Shown: in pieces, positions 53,945 through 64,000 of the stretch | Layout: each line of letters starts with the position of its first letter | Position numbering within the stretch: position 1 is the first letter of the stretch | Source: Flavobacterium sp. I-STPP5a | GTDB lineage: Bacteria; Bacteroidota; Bacteroidia; Flavobacteriales; Flavobacteriaceae | NCBI RefSeq assembly: GCF_009764685.1 | Contig: NZ_VHLM01000013.1 | Coordinates: 1 to 64,000 of the forward strand | Direction of reading: 5' to 3' | DNA: 64,000 nucleotides | Notes under the pieces: generated by a model | The model's input: only the letters and a program-made list of their open reading frames with translations | What the model was told of the DNA's origin: nothing | Databases searched by the model: none | Program-made: the position numbers and the translations under genes

Positions 53945-54496
53945 TTAGTTCTTTTTAAAAGGTAAACCTAATTCTGTTAATAACGACTTAGCTTCTTTGT
54001 CAGTCTTTGCGGTAGTTACGAAGGTAATATCCATACCAGAGATTTTATTAACTTTGTCAATATCAATTTCTGGAAAAATAATTTGTTCTAAAACACCAAG
54101 GTTATAATTTCCTCTACCATCAAAACCTGTAGCTTTAATTCCGTTGAAATCTCTTACACGAGGCAAGGCTGAAGTAATAAGTCTATCAAGAAACTCATAC
54201 ATTCTTTCTCCACGCAAAGTAACTTTAGCACCAATTGGCATTCCTTTTCTCAATTTAAAAGACGCAACGTCTTTCTTAGAGATAGTTGAAACTGCTTTCT
54301 GTCCAGTGATCTTTGTCAACTCATCAACTGCATAGTCAATAAGTTTTTTATCAGATACAGCTGCACCAACTCCTTTACTTAAAACGATTTTGTCCAATTT
54401 AGGAACTTGCATTACGTTTACGTATCCGAATTCCTCTTTAAGAGCAGCAATTACTCTGCTCTTATATTCTTCTTTTAGTCTAGGTATATACGCCAT
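53945..54496 (-). CDS. rplE: 50S ribosomal protein L5
   Basis: A 183-residue 5S rRNA binder, with [19 protein letters not shown] and GLPFKKN at the end. Three bases from rpsN and two from rplX, so tightly coupled. Confidence 0.98.
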   Translation of the reverse strand: MAYIPRLKEEYKSRVIAALKEEFGYVNVMQVPKLDKIVLSKGVGAAVSDKKLIDYAVDELTKITGQKAVSTISKKDVASFKLRKGMPIGAKVTLRGERMYEFLDRLITSALPRVRDFNGIKATGFDGRGNYNLGVLEQIIFPEIDIDKVNKISGMDITFVTTAKTDKEAKSLLTELGLPFKKN

Positions 54497-54498
54497 TA

Positions 54499-54813
54499 CT
54501 ATAATACTTGATTAGATTTTTTTGAAAATCTTACTTTCTTATCTCCTTCTACTCTAATACCTACTCTTGTTGTTTCCTTAGTTTTAGGATCAATTAAAGA
54601 TATGTTAGATATTTGTATTGGAGCTTCTTTCTTTACAATACCACCTTGAGGGCTTTTTGCACTTGGTTTCGTATGCTTAGAAACCATATTAACACCTTCA
54701 ACAATTGCTTTGTTCTTTTCACGATCAACGCTTAATACTTTACCTTCTGCACCTTTATGGTCTCCAGCAATTACTCTAACGATGTCACCTGATTTTATTT
54801 TTAGCTTTATCAT
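54499..54813 (-). CDS. rplX: 50S ribosomal protein L24
   Basis: A 104-residue assembly initiator with a KOW motif ([22 protein letters not shown], 9-30). Confidence 0.98.
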   Translation of the reverse strand: MIKLKIKSGDIVRVIAGDHKGAEGKVLSVDREKNKAIVEGVNMVSKHTKPSAKSPQGGIVKKEAPIQISNISLIDPKTKETTRVGIRVEGDKKVRFSKKSNQVL

Positions 54814-54824
54814 CTTAAAACGAA

Positions 54825-55193
54825 TTAAAGCACTTCTGGTGCTAATGATACAATTTTCATGAATTGTTTTTCACGAAGTTCTCTTGCTACCGGACCAAAA
54901 ACACGAGTTCCCCTCATTTCACCAGCAGCATTCAATAATACGCAAGCGTTATCATCAAATCTAATGTATGAACCATCGGCTCTTCTTACTTCTTTTTTGG
55001 TACGTACAACAACTGCAGTTGAAACAGCTCCTTTTTTAACGCTTCCGTTTGGAGCAGTATCTTTGATAGAAACTACAATCTTGTCACCAACAGAGGCATA
55101 CCTTCTTTTGGTACCTCCTAAAACACGGATAGTTAAAACTTCCTTTGCTCCAGTGTTATCTGCTACTTTTAGTCTTGATTCTTGTTGTACCAT
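54825..55193 (-). CDS. rplN: 50S ribosomal protein L14
   Basis: A 122-residue protein, [20 protein letters not shown], with [20 protein letters not shown] conserved at the end. Confidence 0.98.
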   Translation of the reverse strand: MVQQESRLKVADNTGAKEVLTIRVLGGTKRRYASVGDKIVVSIKDTAPNGSVKKGAVSTAVVVRTKKEVRRADGSYIRFDDNACVLLNAAGEMRGTRVFGPVARELREKQFMKIVSLAPEVL

Positions 55194-55195
55194 AA

Positions 55196-55456
55196 TTATT
55201 TAGCTCTTTCTAAGATTTCAACTAACCTCCAACATTTTGTTTTACTTAAAGGACGAGTCTCACTTATCCTTACAGTATCTCCAACGTTACAGTCGTTCAT
55301 TTCGTCGTGTGCGTGATACTTTTTAGTTTTCAACACGAACTTACCGTATAATGGGTGTTTTACTTTACGAACTTCAGCAACAACAATAGATTTATCCATT
55401 TTGTCTGAAGTTACAACACCAATTCTCTCTTTTCTTAAATTTCTTTTTTCTTCCAT
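55196..55456 (-). CDS. rpsQ: 30S ribosomal protein S17
   Basis: An 86-residue OB-fold protein, [19 protein letters not shown] and the signature [20 protein letters not shown]. Confidence 0.98.
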   Translation of the reverse strand: MEEKRNLRKERIGVVTSDKMDKSIVVAEVRKVKHPLYGKFVLKTKKYHAHDEMNDCNVGDTVRISETRPLSKTKCWRLVEILERAK

Positions 55457-55473
55457 CTTTCAGCAGACTACAG

Positions 55474-55659
55474 TTATTGTCTTTTAGTAAGTTCAGTAGC
55501 TAATCTTGCAACAGTTCTTCTCACACCTCTAATTTGAAGTGGATTCTCAATTGGTGAAATAGCGTGAGCCATTTTAAGATCAGCATATGTTTTCTTAGTC
55601 TGGCTAAGTTTCTCTTGCAACTCTGCTGCAGAAAGATTTTTTATTTCTGATTGTTTCAT
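55474..55659 (-). CDS. rpmC: 50S ribosomal protein L29
   Basis: A 61-residue protein at the polypeptide exit site. The start is taken at ATG 55659 (MKQSEIKNLSAAELQEKLSQ), because the frame upstream overlaps rplP and does not match the family. C-terminal IRGVRRTVARLATELTKRQ is typical. Confidence 0.96.
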   Translation of the reverse strand: MKQSEIKNLSAAELQEKLSQTKKTYADLKMAHAISPIENPLQIRGVRRTVARLATELTKRQ

Positions 55660-55672
55660 AATATAGTATAAA

Positions 55673-56098
55673 TTATGCTTCGAAATCTCTTGCAACAACA
55701 AATTTAGTTTTTACTGGAAGCTTTTGTGCTGCTAGACGTAACGCCTCTTTCGCAACTGACAAAGGTACTCCTCCAACTTCAAACATAATTCTTCCGGGTT
55801 TAACAACGGCTGCCCAGTATTCAACTGCACCTTTACCTTTACCCATACGTACCTCAAGAGGTTTCTTTGTGATTGGTTTGTCTGGAAATATTTTGATCCA
55901 TAATTGTCCCTCCCTTTTCATAAAACGAGTGGCAGCAATACGAGCTGCTTCTATTTGACGAGAAGTTAAAAACATTCCATCTTCATGTACAGATTTAATA
56001 CCAAACATTCCATTAGAAAGTTCATGCCCTCTTTGAGAGTTCCCTTTCATTTTACCTTTCTGTACCTTACGGTATTTTGTTCTTTTAGGCTGTAACAT
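55673..56098 (-). CDS. rplP: 50S ribosomal protein L16
   Basis: A 141-residue protein, [20 protein letters not shown], with [22 protein letters not shown]. Binds near the A-site tRNA. Confidence 0.98.
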   Translation of the reverse strand: MLQPKRTKYRKVQKGKMKGNSQRGHELSNGMFGIKSVHEDGMFLTSRQIEAARIAATRFMKREGQLWIKIFPDKPITKKPLEVRMGKGKGAVEYWAAVVKPGRIMFEVGGVPLSVAKEALRLAAQKLPVKTKFVVARDFEA

Positions 56099-56116
56099 TT
56101 TTCTTTACTTTAAAAA

Positions 56117-56875
56117 TTACTTTCGTTTACGAGCGTCTGGTTTTCCACCTTTGTTAAAAGGTTTTCTATCTCCTCTTGGAGAATCACCACCTTTACCTCC
56201 AGCACCAGATTGTTTTTTGTCCATTCCGGCTAGTGGAGAAAGATCTCTCTTTCCATAAACTTCACCTTTCATGATCCACACTTTGATACCCATTCTACCA
56301 TAAGTAGTATGCGCTTCAGCCAAAGCATAATCAATATCAGCTCTGAAAGTTGATAGAGGAATTCTACCTTCTTTGAAACCCTCTGAACGAGCCATCTCAG
56401 CACCATTCAAACGACCAGAAATCAAAACTTTGATACCTTCTGCATTCATACGCATAGAAGCAGCAATAGCCATTTTGATTGCACGTCTGTAAGAAATTCT
56501 ACTTTCGATTTGACGACAGATGCTTGTAGCAACTAGATACGCGTCAAGTTCAGGTCTTTTAATTTCAAAGATGTTAATTTGAACCTCTTTGTCAGTAATT
56601 TTCTTAAGTTCTTCTTTCAACTTGTCTACCTCTTGTCCACCTTTACCGATAATAATACCAGGTCTAGCAGTAGTGATAGTAACGGTTACAAGTTTTAAAG
56701 TTCTCTCGATTATTACTTTTGATACACTAGCTTTTGATAAACGAGCATGGATGTACTTTCTGATTTTGTGATCTTCGGCAAGTTTATCACCGTAATCATT
56801 TCCACCATACCAGTTTGAGTCCCATCCTCTGATAATACCAAGTCTGTTTCCAATTGGATTTGTCTTTTGTCCCAT
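56117..56875 (-). CDS. rpsC: 30S ribosomal protein S3
   Basis: A 252-residue protein with KH domain ([20 protein letters not shown], about 72-91) and C-terminal S3 domain. The last about 35 residues form a Gly/Lys/Arg-rich tail ([20 protein letters not shown]) longer than in E. coli. Confidence 0.98.
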   Translation of the reverse strand: MGQKTNPIGNRLGIIRGWDSNWYGGNDYGDKLAEDHKIRKYIHARLSKASVSKVIIERTLKLVTVTITTARPGIIIGKGGQEVDKLKEELKKITDKEVQINIFEIKRPELDAYLVATSICRQIESRISYRRAIKMAIAASMRMNAEGIKVLISGRLNGAEMARSEGFKEGRIPLSTFRADIDYALAEAHTTYGRMGIKVWIMKGEVYGKRDLSPLAGMDKKQSGAGGKGGDSPRGDRKPFNKGGKPDARKRK

Positions 56876-56880
56876 GCTGC

Positions 56881-57294
56881 TTAAGAATTGCTTTGTGTGT
56901 TATTGATAGCCCCTAACACGATTGTAACGTGATTAGAACGTTTTCTTATTCTATGTGCTCTTCCTTGTGGAGCTGGACGAAGTCTTTTCAACATCATACC
57001 ACCATCTACACGGATTTCCTTAACAAATAAACCAGCTTCTTCCATATTAGCTTCAGGGTTTTTTGCTTGCCAGTTAGCAATTACAGATAAAACCAATTTT
57101 TCTAATTTTCTTGAAGCTTCTTTAGAACTAAATCTTAGTATGTTAAGTGCTCTTTCTACCTTCTGACCTCTTACTAGATCTGCTACTAAGCGCATTTTTC
57201 TAGGTGAAGTAGGGCAGTTATTTAACTTTGCGAAGGCCAAAGACTTATTTGCCTCTTTTCTTGCATCTGCTGTTTCTCTTTTACGAACTCCCAT
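56881..57294 (-). CDS. rplV: 50S ribosomal protein L22
   Basis: A 137-residue protein lining the exit tunnel. The hairpin region has [28 protein letters not shown] (about 92-119); the family signature is complete. Confidence 0.98.
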   Translation of the reverse strand: MGVRKRETADARKEANKSLAFAKLNNCPTSPRKMRLVADLVRGQKVERALNILRFSSKEASRKLEKLVLSVIANWQAKNPEANMEEAGLFVKEIRVDGGMMLKRLRPAPQGRAHRIRKRSNHVTIVLGAINNTQSNS

Positions 57295-57300
57295 TGCTTC

Positions 57301-57579
57301 TTATTTTTTACCTTTATTTTTTGCTCCAGCATGACCTCTAAAAGATCTAGTTGGTGAAAATTCTCCTAATTTGTGACCTACCATGTTTTCAGTTACATAA
57401 ACCGGTACAAATTGACGACCGTTGTGAACTGCAATAGTTTGTCCAACAAAATCTGGAGTAATCATAGAAGCTCTAGACCAAGTCTTAACCACTCCTTTAT
57501 TTCCACCTGCAATATTTTCTTGAACTTTTTTGTCTAATTTATAATGAACAAAAGGTCCTTTTTTTAATGAACGTGCCAT
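57301..57579 (-). CDS. rpsS: 30S ribosomal protein S19
   Basis: A 92-residue head protein, [20 protein letters not shown], with [17 protein letters not shown]. Confidence 0.98.
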   Translation of the reverse strand: MARSLKKGPFVHYKLDKKVQENIAGGNKGVVKTWSRASMITPDFVGQTIAVHNGRQFVPVYVTENMVGHKLGEFSPTRSFRGHAGAKNKGKK

Positions 57580-57585
57580 ATCTTA

Positions 57586-58410
57586 TTATTTCTTTCTACG
57601 TTCTACGATATACTTGTTACTCGGGTTTTTCTTAGAACGTGTTCTATAACCTTTTGCTGGTATTCCATTTCTTGAACGTGGATGTCCACCAGAAGAACGT
57701 CCTTCACCACCTCCCATTGGGTGATCTACAGGGTTCATTGCTACAGGTCTTGTTCTAGGTCTTCTACCTAACCATCTAGTTCTACCAGCTTTACCAGAAA
57801 CAACTAATTGATGATCAGAGTTAGATACAGCTCCAATTGTTGCAGAACAAGTTAACAAGATCAATCTTGTTTCACCTGAAGGCATTTTAATTGTAGCGTA
57901 TTTACCATCTCTTGCCATTAATTGAGCAAAAGTTCCAGCAGAACGTGCAATAACTGCACCTTGACCAGGTCTCAATTCAATACAAGAAATTACAGTTCCT
58001 AGTGGAACTCTACTTAAAGGTAAAGTATTACCAATCTCAGGTTGAGACTCTGGACCTGAAACAAGTTTCTGACCAACTTTCAATCCGTTTTGAGCGATAA
58101 TATAAGTTTTCTCACCATCAGCATAAGCTAATAAAGCGATAAATGCAGTTCTGTTTGGATCATATTCGATTGATTTAACCGTAGCAGGAATTCCTTCTTT
58201 AGTACGTTTAAAATCAATAATACGATATCTCTGCTTGTGACCACCACCCGTATAACGCATGGTCATCTTTCCTTGACTATTTCTACCACCAGAGTTTTTT
58301 ATCGGCGCTATCAAAGAGCGTTCCGGCTTATCAGTTGTAATGGCGTCATAACCATTCACAACTCTAAATCGCTGACCTGGGGTAATAGGTTTTAATTTTC
58401 TTACTGACAT
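57586..58410 (-). CDS. rplB: 50S ribosomal protein L2
   Basis: A 274-residue peptidyl-transferase-centre protein, with [20 protein letters not shown] and the conserved [18 protein letters not shown] loop. Confidence 0.98.
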   Translation of the reverse strand: MSVRKLKPITPGQRFRVVNGYDAITTDKPERSLIAPIKNSGGRNSQGKMTMRYTGGGHKQRYRIIDFKRTKEGIPATVKSIEYDPNRTAFIALLAYADGEKTYIIAQNGLKVGQKLVSGPESQPEIGNTLPLSRVPLGTVISCIELRPGQGAVIARSAGTFAQLMARDGKYATIKMPSGETRLILLTCSATIGAVSNSDHQLVVSGKAGRTRWLGRRPRTRPVAMNPVDHPMGGGEGRSSGGHPRSRNGIPAKGYRTRSKKNPSNKYIVERRKK

Positions 58411-58416
58411 TTTATC

Positions 58417-58707
58417 TTAGATATTGTTGTAAAAATCAATTGTTTCTCCTTCTTGTACTTGAACAATCGCTTTTTTAATTGCATTTGTCTTTCCACTGAT
58501 TAAACCACTTTTAGTGTATTTAGTAGTTCTATCTGGTCTCACATTCATTGTGTTAACACTAACAATAGTTACACCATAAGCAGCCTCAACAGCTTTCTTA
58601 ATTTGTACTTTGTTTGCTTTTCTGTCAACAACGAATCCGAAGCGGTTTAAAACTTCACTTTCTTTGGTTACTTTTTCCGTTACTATAGGCTTAATAATGA
58701 TGCTCAT
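58417..58707 (-). CDS. rplW: 50S ribosomal protein L23
   Basis: A 96-residue exit-site protein that docks trigger factor and SRP; IIIKPIVTEKVTKESEVLNR and KKAVEAAYGVTIVSVNTMNV are typical. Confidence 0.98.
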   Translation of the reverse strand: MSIIIKPIVTEKVTKESEVLNRFGFVVDRKANKVQIKKAVEAAYGVTIVSVNTMNVRPDRTTKYTKSGLISGKTNAIKKAIVQVQEGETIDFYNNI

Positions 58708-58713
58708 ATCCTA

Positions 58714-59343
58714 TTATTTACTTAAATTTTCTTCAATTATCTCCAAAGAACTCTCTAAAAGCACTAAATTATTAGCGTTTAATATAGCGTAAGTGCTTAA
58801 TTCTAAGCTGCTTACAACGCTAGAGCTTTTTAAATTACGTGACGACAAATATACATTTTTATTTGAATCACCCAATACAAAAAGGGATTTTTTATTCTCT
58901 AACTCTAAAGCTTTCAAAACGTTGATGAAATTTTTAGTGTTTGGAGTTTCAAAATTAAAGTCTTCAAGAACGATAATGTTTGACTCTTTAGCTTTGATAG
59001 AAAAAGCAGATTTTCTAGCTAAACGCTTTAAGTTTTTATTCAATTTGAAAGAATAACTTCTTGGTCTTGGACCAAAAACAGTTCCTCCACCTTTAAATAA
59101 AGGGTTTTTAGCACTACCTGCACGGGCTGTACCTGTACCTTTTTGCTTTTTTATCTTACGAGTACTTCCCGCAACTTCAGCTCTTTCTTTAGCTTTGTGC
59201 GTTCCTTGTCTTTGATTAGCAAGATATTGCTTTACATCAAGATATACTGCGTGATTGTTTGGCTCTATACCAAATACTGAATCAGAAAGTTGAACTTTTC
59301 TTCCAGTATCTTTTCCGTTGAAATCTAATACTTTTGCTTCCAT
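58714..59343 (-). CDS. rplD: 50S ribosomal protein L4
   Basis: A 209-residue protein with the tunnel loop (KQKGTGTARAGSAKNPLFKG, about 69-88). L4 autoregulates the S10 operon in gammaproteobacteria; whether it does so here is unknown. Its ATG overlaps the rplC stop by one base. Confidence 0.98.
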   Translation of the reverse strand: MEAKVLDFNGKDTGRKVQLSDSVFGIEPNNHAVYLDVKQYLANQRQGTHKAKERAEVAGSTRKIKKQKGTGTARAGSAKNPLFKGGGTVFGPRPRSYSFKLNKNLKRLARKSAFSIKAKESNIIVLEDFNFETPNTKNFINVLKALELENKKSLFVLGDSNKNVYLSSRNLKSSSVVSSLELSTYAILNANNLVLLESSLEIIEENLSK

Positions 59344-59960
59344 TACTTCTGAATGATTACATAAGAGTTGTTATGACCAGGAACACATCCTTTAATAACA
59401 AGTAGGTTCTTTTCAGCCACTACTTTTAAAACTCTAAGGTTTTGAACTTTTACATTGTCTCCTCCCATACGTCCAGCCATACGCATTCCTTTGAATACTC
59501 TAGATGGATAAGAAGAAGCTCCCACAGAACCTGGCGCTCTTAAACGGTTGTGCTGACCGTGAGTTGCTTGACCAACACCACCAAAACCGTGACGTTTTAC
59601 AACCCCTTGGAAACCTTTACCTTTAGATACACCTTGTACATCTACAAACTCACCTTCAGCAAAAATAGAAACATCAATAAGATCTCCTAATTTTTGTTCA
59701 GTTGCAAAATCTTGGAATTCAACGACTTTTTTCTTAGCTACAGTTCCAGCTTTTTTAAAGTGACCTAAAGCCGCTTTTGTGGAATGTTTCTCGTTTTTGT
59801 CATCGAAACCTAGTTGCAACGCTTCATACCCGTCAACACCTTTGGTTCTGACTTGGGTAACAACACATGGACCCGCTTCGATTACCGTACAAGGAATATT
59901 CTTCCCGTTTTCGTCGAAAATACTAGTCATGCCGATTTTTCTACCAATTAACCCAGACAT
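59343..59960 (-). CDS. rplC: 50S ribosomal protein L3
   Basis: A 205-residue protein, [20 protein letters not shown], with the conserved loop [22 protein letters not shown] reaching the peptidyl-transferase centre. First gene of the S10 cluster here, because rpsJ belongs to the str cluster; preceded by promoter 60030-60060. Confidence 0.98.
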   Translation of the reverse strand: MSGLIGRKIGMTSIFDENGKNIPCTVIEAGPCVVTQVRTKGVDGYEALQLGFDDKNEKHSTKAALGHFKKAGTVAKKKVVEFQDFATEQKLGDLIDVSIFAEGEFVDVQGVSKGKGFQGVVKRHGFGGVGQATHGQHNRLRAPGSVGASSYPSRVFKGMRMAGRMGGDNVKVQNLRVLKVVAEKNLLVIKGCVPGHNNSYVIIQK

Positions 59961-59984
59961 AAATATTAATTATTAATTACTAAA

Positions 59985-60028
59985 ACTCCCTTCAATTTAA
60001 AAACAACAGCTGTTCTCAAACAGGGAGT
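59985..60028 (-). promoter_or_regulatory. Hairpin in the leader of the S10 cluster
   Basis: ACTCCCT (minus strand, from 60028) pairs with AGGGAGT (ending 59985), enclosing a smaller inverted repeat AACAGCTGTT. It spans the predicted mRNA 5' end to 25 bases before the rplC ATG. It could be an autoregulatory or stability element; the first bases may lie upstream of the transcription start. Confidence 0.4.
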
Positions 60029-60029
60029 G

Positions 60030-60060
60030 CAAAAGTATACATTAAAATCGGATATACCAA
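60030..60060 (-). promoter_or_regulatory. Promoter of the S10/spc/alpha cluster
   Basis: Minus-strand TACTTTTG (60030-60037) with TTG (60058-60060), spacing 20, and GCACTCCC downstream, like the GCACCCGC after the three promoters at the left edge. Transcription should start near 60024. Confidence 0.8.
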
Positions 60061-60255
60061 ACAGTTACAAAAATTAAATAACTCATTATCAAAAACAAAA
60101 CTTTTAAAAACTAAACAAACAGTCACTCCATAACATAATACACATTTCGATTCATGTTATTTCAAGGAATAAATAATAAAAAAAATTAGAAAAAAACATT
60201 ACTAATAATCCGCTCATACCCTATAAATCAAAACATTTCATTTTATTCCAAAAAA
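60061..60255. other. Spacer between the str terminator and the S10 promoter
   Basis: About 195 AT-rich bases. No gene or further promoter box seen. Confidence 0.5.
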
Positions 60256-60280
60256 AAAGCGGAACAAAATGTTCCGCTTT
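60256..60280 (-). terminator. Terminator of the str cluster (after rpsJ)
   Basis: AAAGCGGAACA (60256-60266) pairs with TGTTCCGCTTT (60270-60280); a T-tract follows leftward. It separates rpsJ from rplC. Confidence 0.9.
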
Positions 60281-60295
60281 ATAAAAAAAATATAC

Positions 60296-60601
60296 TTAAA
60301 CTTTAATTTCAACTTCTACTCCACTAGGCAATTCTAGTTTCATTAAAGCATCAATAGTTTTTGAAGACGAAGAGTAAATATCAATCAATCTCTTGTAAGA
60401 CATTACTTCAAACTGCTCTCTAGCCTTCTTATTTACGTGCGGTGAACGCAATACTGTAAACAATTTTTTGTGAGTTGGTAACGGAATAGGACCAGTTACA
60501 ACAGCACCAGTAGTTTTTACTGTTTTTACAATCTTCTCAGCAGACTTGTCTACCAACATGTGATCGTAAGATTTTAATTTTATTCTGATTTTTTGACTCA
60601 T
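60296..60601 (-). CDS. rpsJ: 30S ribosomal protein S10
   Basis: A 101-residue protein, [20 protein letters not shown], with the [20 protein letters not shown] signature. Also NusE in antitermination complexes. Here it ends the str cluster rather than opening the S10 cluster, as usual in Bacteroidota. Confidence 0.98.
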
Positions 60602-60612
60602 TTTCTTAAAGA

Positions 60613-62769
60613 TTAAGCGTTTCCTTTTGCTTTTTTAATTACTGCTTCTGAAATATTAGAAGGCGTCTCTGAATAGTGAGAGAATTCCATTGTAGAAGTT
60701 GCTCTACCAGATGATAATGTTCTTAATGTTGTAACATATCCAAACATCTCTGATAAAGGCACATCAGCCTTAATAGTTTTAGCACCATTTCTATCTCCCA
60801 TGTCACTCACCTGACCTCTACGACGGTTGATATCACCAACGATATCTCCCATGTTTTCTTCTGGCGTAATAACTTCCATTTTCATGATTGGCTCCAAAAT
60901 TACAGCACCAGCAGCTTTTGCTACCTCTCTATAACCCATTCTTGCCGCTAACTCAAAAGAAAGCGCATCAGAATCCACAGGGTGGAAAGATCCATCTAAT
61001 AAAGTAACCTTTAAACTATCAACTTGATATCCTGCTAAAGGACCAGTTTTCATTGCTTCACGGAAACCTTTTTCAACTGAAGGTATGTACTCTTTTGGAA
61101 CGTTACCACCTTTCACAGCATTAACAAACTGTAATCCAACTGGAGCCTTACCATCAACTTCATCAGCAGGCTCAAGAATAAATACGATATCACCGAATTT
61201 ACCACGACCTCCAGATTGTTTTTTGTAAGTCTCTCTGTGTTGTGCTTTTTTAGTAAACGCTTCTTTATATTCAACTTGAGGCTCACCTTGGTTCACTTCA
61301 ACTTTAAATTCACGTTTCATACGATCTACCAAGATATCTAAGTGAAGCTCACCCATACCAGAAATAATCGTTTGCCCAGAAGCTTCATCAGTTCTAACAG
61401 TAAATGTTGGATCCTCTTCAGCTAGCTTAGCCAAAGCCATACCCATCTTATCAACGTCAGCTTTAGTTTTAGGCTCAATAGCAATACCAATTACTGGTGC
61501 AGGGAATTTCATTGACTCAAGAATAATTGGGTGTTTTTCATCACACAATGTATCTCCAGTTTTGATATCTTTAAAACCAACAGCCGCTCCAATATCTCCT
61601 GCCTCGATATACTCGATTGGGTTTTGTTTGTTTGCGTGCATTTGGTAGATACGAGAAATTCTTTCTTTATTTCCAGAACGCGTGTTCAAGACATAAGAAC
61701 CCGCATCTAAACGACCTGAATAAGCACGGAAGAAAGCTAAACGCCCTACGAATGGGTCAGTAGCGATTTTAAATGCTAAAGCTGCAAATGGCTCTTTAAC
61801 ATCTGGCTTACGCAAGATTTTAGTTTGATCTTCTTCTAAAAGTTCAGCATCATCAGGGTGAATCCCTTCAATACCTTCTTTATCCATTGGAGATGGCAAG
61901 TATTTACATACTGCATCCAACATGAATTGAACCCCTTTGTTTTTGAAAGATGAACCAGCAATCATAGGAATAATTGCCATATCCATTACAGCTGCTCTTA
62001 AAGCGATGTTGATCTCTTCTTCCGTGATAGAATCTGGATCTTCCATATACTTATCAAGTAAGTTTTCATCATAATCAGCAACTGCTTCAATAAGAATGTC
62101 TCTGTACTCTTTTACTTCATCAACCATATCAGCAGGAATATCAACAACTTCATAAGTTGCTCCCATTCCAGCATCATCCCAAACAATAGCTTGGTTTCTT
62201 ACTAAATCTACAACACCTTTGAAATCATTTTCTTCACCAATTGGCAAAGTAATCGCAACAGCGTTAGATTTTAACATGTCTCTTACTTGTTGACATACCA
62301 TCAAAAAGTTAGATCCTTGTCTATCCATTTTATTAACAAAACCAATACGAGGAACTCTATATTGATCTGCCAATCTCCAGTTCGTTTCTGATTGTGGCTC
62401 AACACCATCAACAGCACTAAACAAGAAAACTAAACCATCAAGTACACGCAAAGATCTGTTTACTTCGACTGTAAAGTCAACGTGTCCAGGAGTATCAATG
62501 ATATTAAAGTGATAAGGCAAGGTCTCAGGTAAAATTTTACCTTGAGTAGTTGGAAAATTCCATTCACAAGTTGTAGCCGCAGAAGTAATAGTAATACCTC
62601 TTTCTTGCTCTTGTGCCATCCAGTCCATTGTTGCAGCACCATCGTGCACTTCACCAATTTTATGTGATTTTCCTGTATAGAATAATATACGCTCCGTTGT
62701 TGTTGTTTTACCAGCATCAATGTGAGCAGCAATACCTATGTTTCTTGTATATTTAAGTTCTCTAGCCAT
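60613..62769 (-). CDS. fusA: Elongation factor G
   Basis: A 718-residue translocation GTPase. G1 [13 protein letters not shown] (15-27), switch I region [25 protein letters not shown], and [10 protein letters not shown] (G4). Domains II-V follow, with [19 protein letters not shown] and the domain IV tip sequences. Lies between rpsG and rpsJ with no tuf gene alongside. Confidence 0.98.
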   Translation of the reverse strand: MARELKYTRNIGIAAHIDAGKTTTTERILFYTGKSHKIGEVHDGAATMDWMAQEQERGITITSAATTCEWNFPTTQGKILPETLPYHFNIIDTPGHVDFTVEVNRSLRVLDGLVFLFSAVDGVEPQSETNWRLADQYRVPRIGFVNKMDRQGSNFLMVCQQVRDMLKSNAVAITLPIGEENDFKGVVDLVRNQAIVWDDAGMGATYEVVDIPADMVDEVKEYRDILIEAVADYDENLLDKYMEDPDSITEEEINIALRAAVMDMAIIPMIAGSSFKNKGVQFMLDAVCKYLPSPMDKEGIEGIHPDDAELLEEDQTKILRKPDVKEPFAALAFKIATDPFVGRLAFFRAYSGRLDAGSYVLNTRSGNKERISRIYQMHANKQNPIEYIEAGDIGAAVGFKDIKTGDTLCDEKHPIILESMKFPAPVIGIAIEPKTKADVDKMGMALAKLAEEDPTFTVRTDEASGQTIISGMGELHLDILVDRMKREFKVEVNQGEPQVEYKEAFTKKAQHRETYKKQSGGRGKFGDIVFILEPADEVDGKAPVGLQFVNAVKGGNVPKEYIPSVEKGFREAMKTGPLAGYQVDSLKVTLLDGSFHPVDSDALSFELAARMGYREVAKAAGAVILEPIMKMEVITPEENMGDIVGDINRRRGQVSDMGDRNGAKTIKADVPLSEMFGYVTTLRTLSSGRATSTMEFSHYSETPSNISEAVIKKAKGNA

Positions 62770-62779
62770 TTCTTAAGGA

Positions 62780-63256
62780 TTAAAATCTAAAGTGAGAGAA
62801 AGCTTTGTTAGCTTCAGCCATTTTGTGTGTATCCATTCTTTTCTTAACAGCAGCACCTTCTTCTTTAGCAGCAGCTAAACACTCTGATGCTAATCTTTGA
62901 GCCATTGACTTTTCGTTTCTTCTTCTTGAATAAAGAATTAACCATTTCATCGCCATAGAAATTTTTCTATCTGGACGAATTTGCATTGGAATTTGAAATG
63001 TAGCTCCACCCACTCTACGTGAACGAACTTCTACGTGAGGCATAACATTAGTTAATGCATCTTTCCAGATTTCTAATGCTGGTTTTTCAGCATCTTGTTT
63101 TTTAGATTCAATAATATCAATTGCATCATAAAATACTTTAAACGCTGTAGATTTTTTTCCATCCCACATTAAGTTGTTCACAAAACGTGTTACCAGTTGA
63201 TCATTAAATCTTGGATCTGGTAAAAGTGGTCTTTTCTTTGCCGCTCTTTTTCTCAT
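62780..63256 (-). CDS. rpsG: 30S ribosomal protein S7
   Basis: A 158-residue head protein, [20 protein letters not shown], with [20 protein letters not shown]. Primary binder of the 16S 3' domain. The 98-base gap to rpsL contains short ACTTTTG/ACTTTCG units with seven-base spacing. Confidence 0.98.
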   Translation of the reverse strand: MRKRAAKKRPLLPDPRFNDQLVTRFVNNLMWDGKKSTAFKVFYDAIDIIESKKQDAEKPALEIWKDALTNVMPHVEVRSRRVGGATFQIPMQIRPDRKISMAMKWLILYSRRRNEKSMAQRLASECLAAAKEEGAAVKKRMDTHKMAEANKAFSHFRF

Positions 63257-63354
63257 GTCTTTTGTTGTTAAAAGTCTTAACGTCTCCTGTCCAAATGTCT
63301 TAAAATAGCAAAAGCTGCCTTAAACTTTTGACTTTCGACTTTTGACTAATTAAA

Positions 63355-63738
63355 TTACTTTTTTGCTTCTTTTGGGCGTTTTGCTCCGTACTTAGATCTT
63401 CTTTGCGTTCTTCCTGCTACTCCTGACGTATCAAGTGCACCACGAACGATGTGATATCTAACTCCTGGTAAATCTTTTACCCTTCCACCCCTAACTAATA
63501 CTATCGAGTGCTCTTGTAAATTGTGTCCTTCACCAGGGATGTAAGCATTCACTTCGTTACCATTTGTCAAACGTACACGCGCTACTTTACGCATTGCAGA
63601 GTTTGGTTTTTTTGGTGTTGTAGTGTAAACACGCGTACAAACCCCTCTTCTTTGAGGACAAGAATCTAAAGCAACCGATTTACTCTTCTTAGTTATCTGA
63701 GTTCTTCCTGTTCTTACTAATTGTTGAATTGTTGGCAT
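63355..63738 (-). CDS. rpsL: 30S ribosomal protein S12
   Basis: A 127-residue decoding protein. The two lysine sites where streptomycin-resistance changes arise are wild type: [12 protein letters not shown] and [12 protein letters not shown]. The aspartate in the latter is the methylthiolation site in some bacteria. First gene of the str cluster. Confidence 0.98.
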
Positions 63739-63791
63739 AATTAATACTAAAAATTTCTTATTATATTAAATTCCCGCTTTTTACGGGGTTG

Positions 63792-63821
63792 CAAATGTAG
63801 AAAATATTTTTTACTCTACAA
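63792..63821 (-). promoter_or_regulatory. Promoter of the str cluster
   Basis: Minus-strand TACATTTG (63792-63799) with TTG (63819-63821), spacing 19; predicted leader about 48 bases. Confidence 0.75.
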
Positions 63822-63860
63822 ACGTTAAACTATTAATTTTCAATTAGATTATTTAGAACT

Positions 63861-63890
63861 TTGAAAATCATTACAAAGATCTCATATTTG
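63861..63890 (+). promoter_or_regulatory. Promoter of the gene cut by the right edge
   Basis: TTG (63861-63863), 19 bases, then CATATTTG (63883-63890), one base off TAnnTTTG. Start codon 18 bases further on. It is divergent from the rpsL promoter. Confidence 0.5.
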
Positions 63891-63908
63891 TAACACAAAA
63901 TTCACATT

Positions 63909-64000
63909 ATGAGCAATAAGAAAAAAATGCTTCTTTTATTTTTGTTTTTGTTTGTAGAAAGTATTTGTAACGCTCAAGAGTTTCGATTACAAATCATTGG
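63909..64000 (+). CDS. Exported protein, 5' end only (incomplete at right edge)
   Basis: The first 30 codons give MSNKKKMLLLFLFLFVESIC, then NAQEFRLQI. Lys-rich start, hydrophobic core and a small-residue region ending CNAQ form a clear Sec signal peptide with cleavage likely after Ala. FRLQIIG just after it would fit the start of a POTRA domain of an outer-membrane BamA/TamA-type protein, but too little is present to be sure. Confidence 0.7.
   Translation, partial: MSNKKKMLLLFLFLFVESICNAQEFRLQII

Overview
The window comes from a low-GC member of the Bacteroidota, almost certainly a Flavobacterium or close relative. The evidence is the promoter type (a -7 box TAnnTTTG, often with a TTG 18-20 bases upstream), the near absence of Shine-Dalgarno sites, the Bacteroidota order of the ribosomal protein genes (rpsL-rpsG-fusA-rpsJ with no tuf, then rplC to rplQ), a UpxY-type antiterminator, and two Wza/Wzc export pairs with glycine-tyrosine C-terminal tails. 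Nearly everything is transcribed leftward (minus strand).

Left edge (1-3150): three tandem leftward promoters about 122 bp apart point out of the window, probably into an rRNA operon. A possible small structured RNA and a perfect 26-bp hairpin follow. Next is a plus-strand CpsB/CapC-type tyrosine phosphatase gene, and then a dead IS256/IS1249-like insertion sequence with 18-bp terminal inverted repeats.

Surface polysaccharide locus (3166-37728): both ends carry a Wza/Wzc pair (3166-6333 and 34477-37728). Between them, read leftward, are genes for UDP-GalNAc/UDP-GalNAcA, UDP-glucuronate and GDP-mannose supply; a UpxY antiterminator; an HU-like protein; dTDP-sugar genes rfbB and rfbA with a decayed rfbC between them; GDP-fucose genes gmd and fcl; an O-acetyltransferase; a Wzx flippase; a GT6 glycosyltransferase; a Wzy/EpsG polymerase; a GT11 fucosyltransferase; a GT4 glycosyltransferase; a GNAT; two DegT/PglE aminotransferases; a PglC-type initiating transferase; and a PglF/WbpM-type dehydratase. 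GT11, GT6, GDP-fucose and UDP-GalNAc synthesis together predict a repeat unit carrying a histo-blood-group-A-like motif, GalNAc-alpha-1,3-(Fuc-alpha-1,2)-Gal.

Repeat islands (8800-9420, 24780-25450, 26400-29175): the large non-coding gaps of the locus hold a family of about 200-300 bp repeats, all in one orientation, with hairpins and a possible pseudoknot. They are surrounded by degenerate 7-base-period arrays. No gene can be supported inside them.

Housekeeping right half (37802-63738): recR, a CoA-binding protein, marC (plus strand), two guanidino-group-modifying enzymes (CtlX and an ADI/DDAH relative), gltA, eno and carA come first. The S10/spc/alpha ribosomal cluster (rplC to rplQ) and the str cluster (rpsL, rpsG, fusA, rpsJ) follow, each with a clear promoter and terminator. 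A plus-strand exported-protein gene is cut by the right edge.
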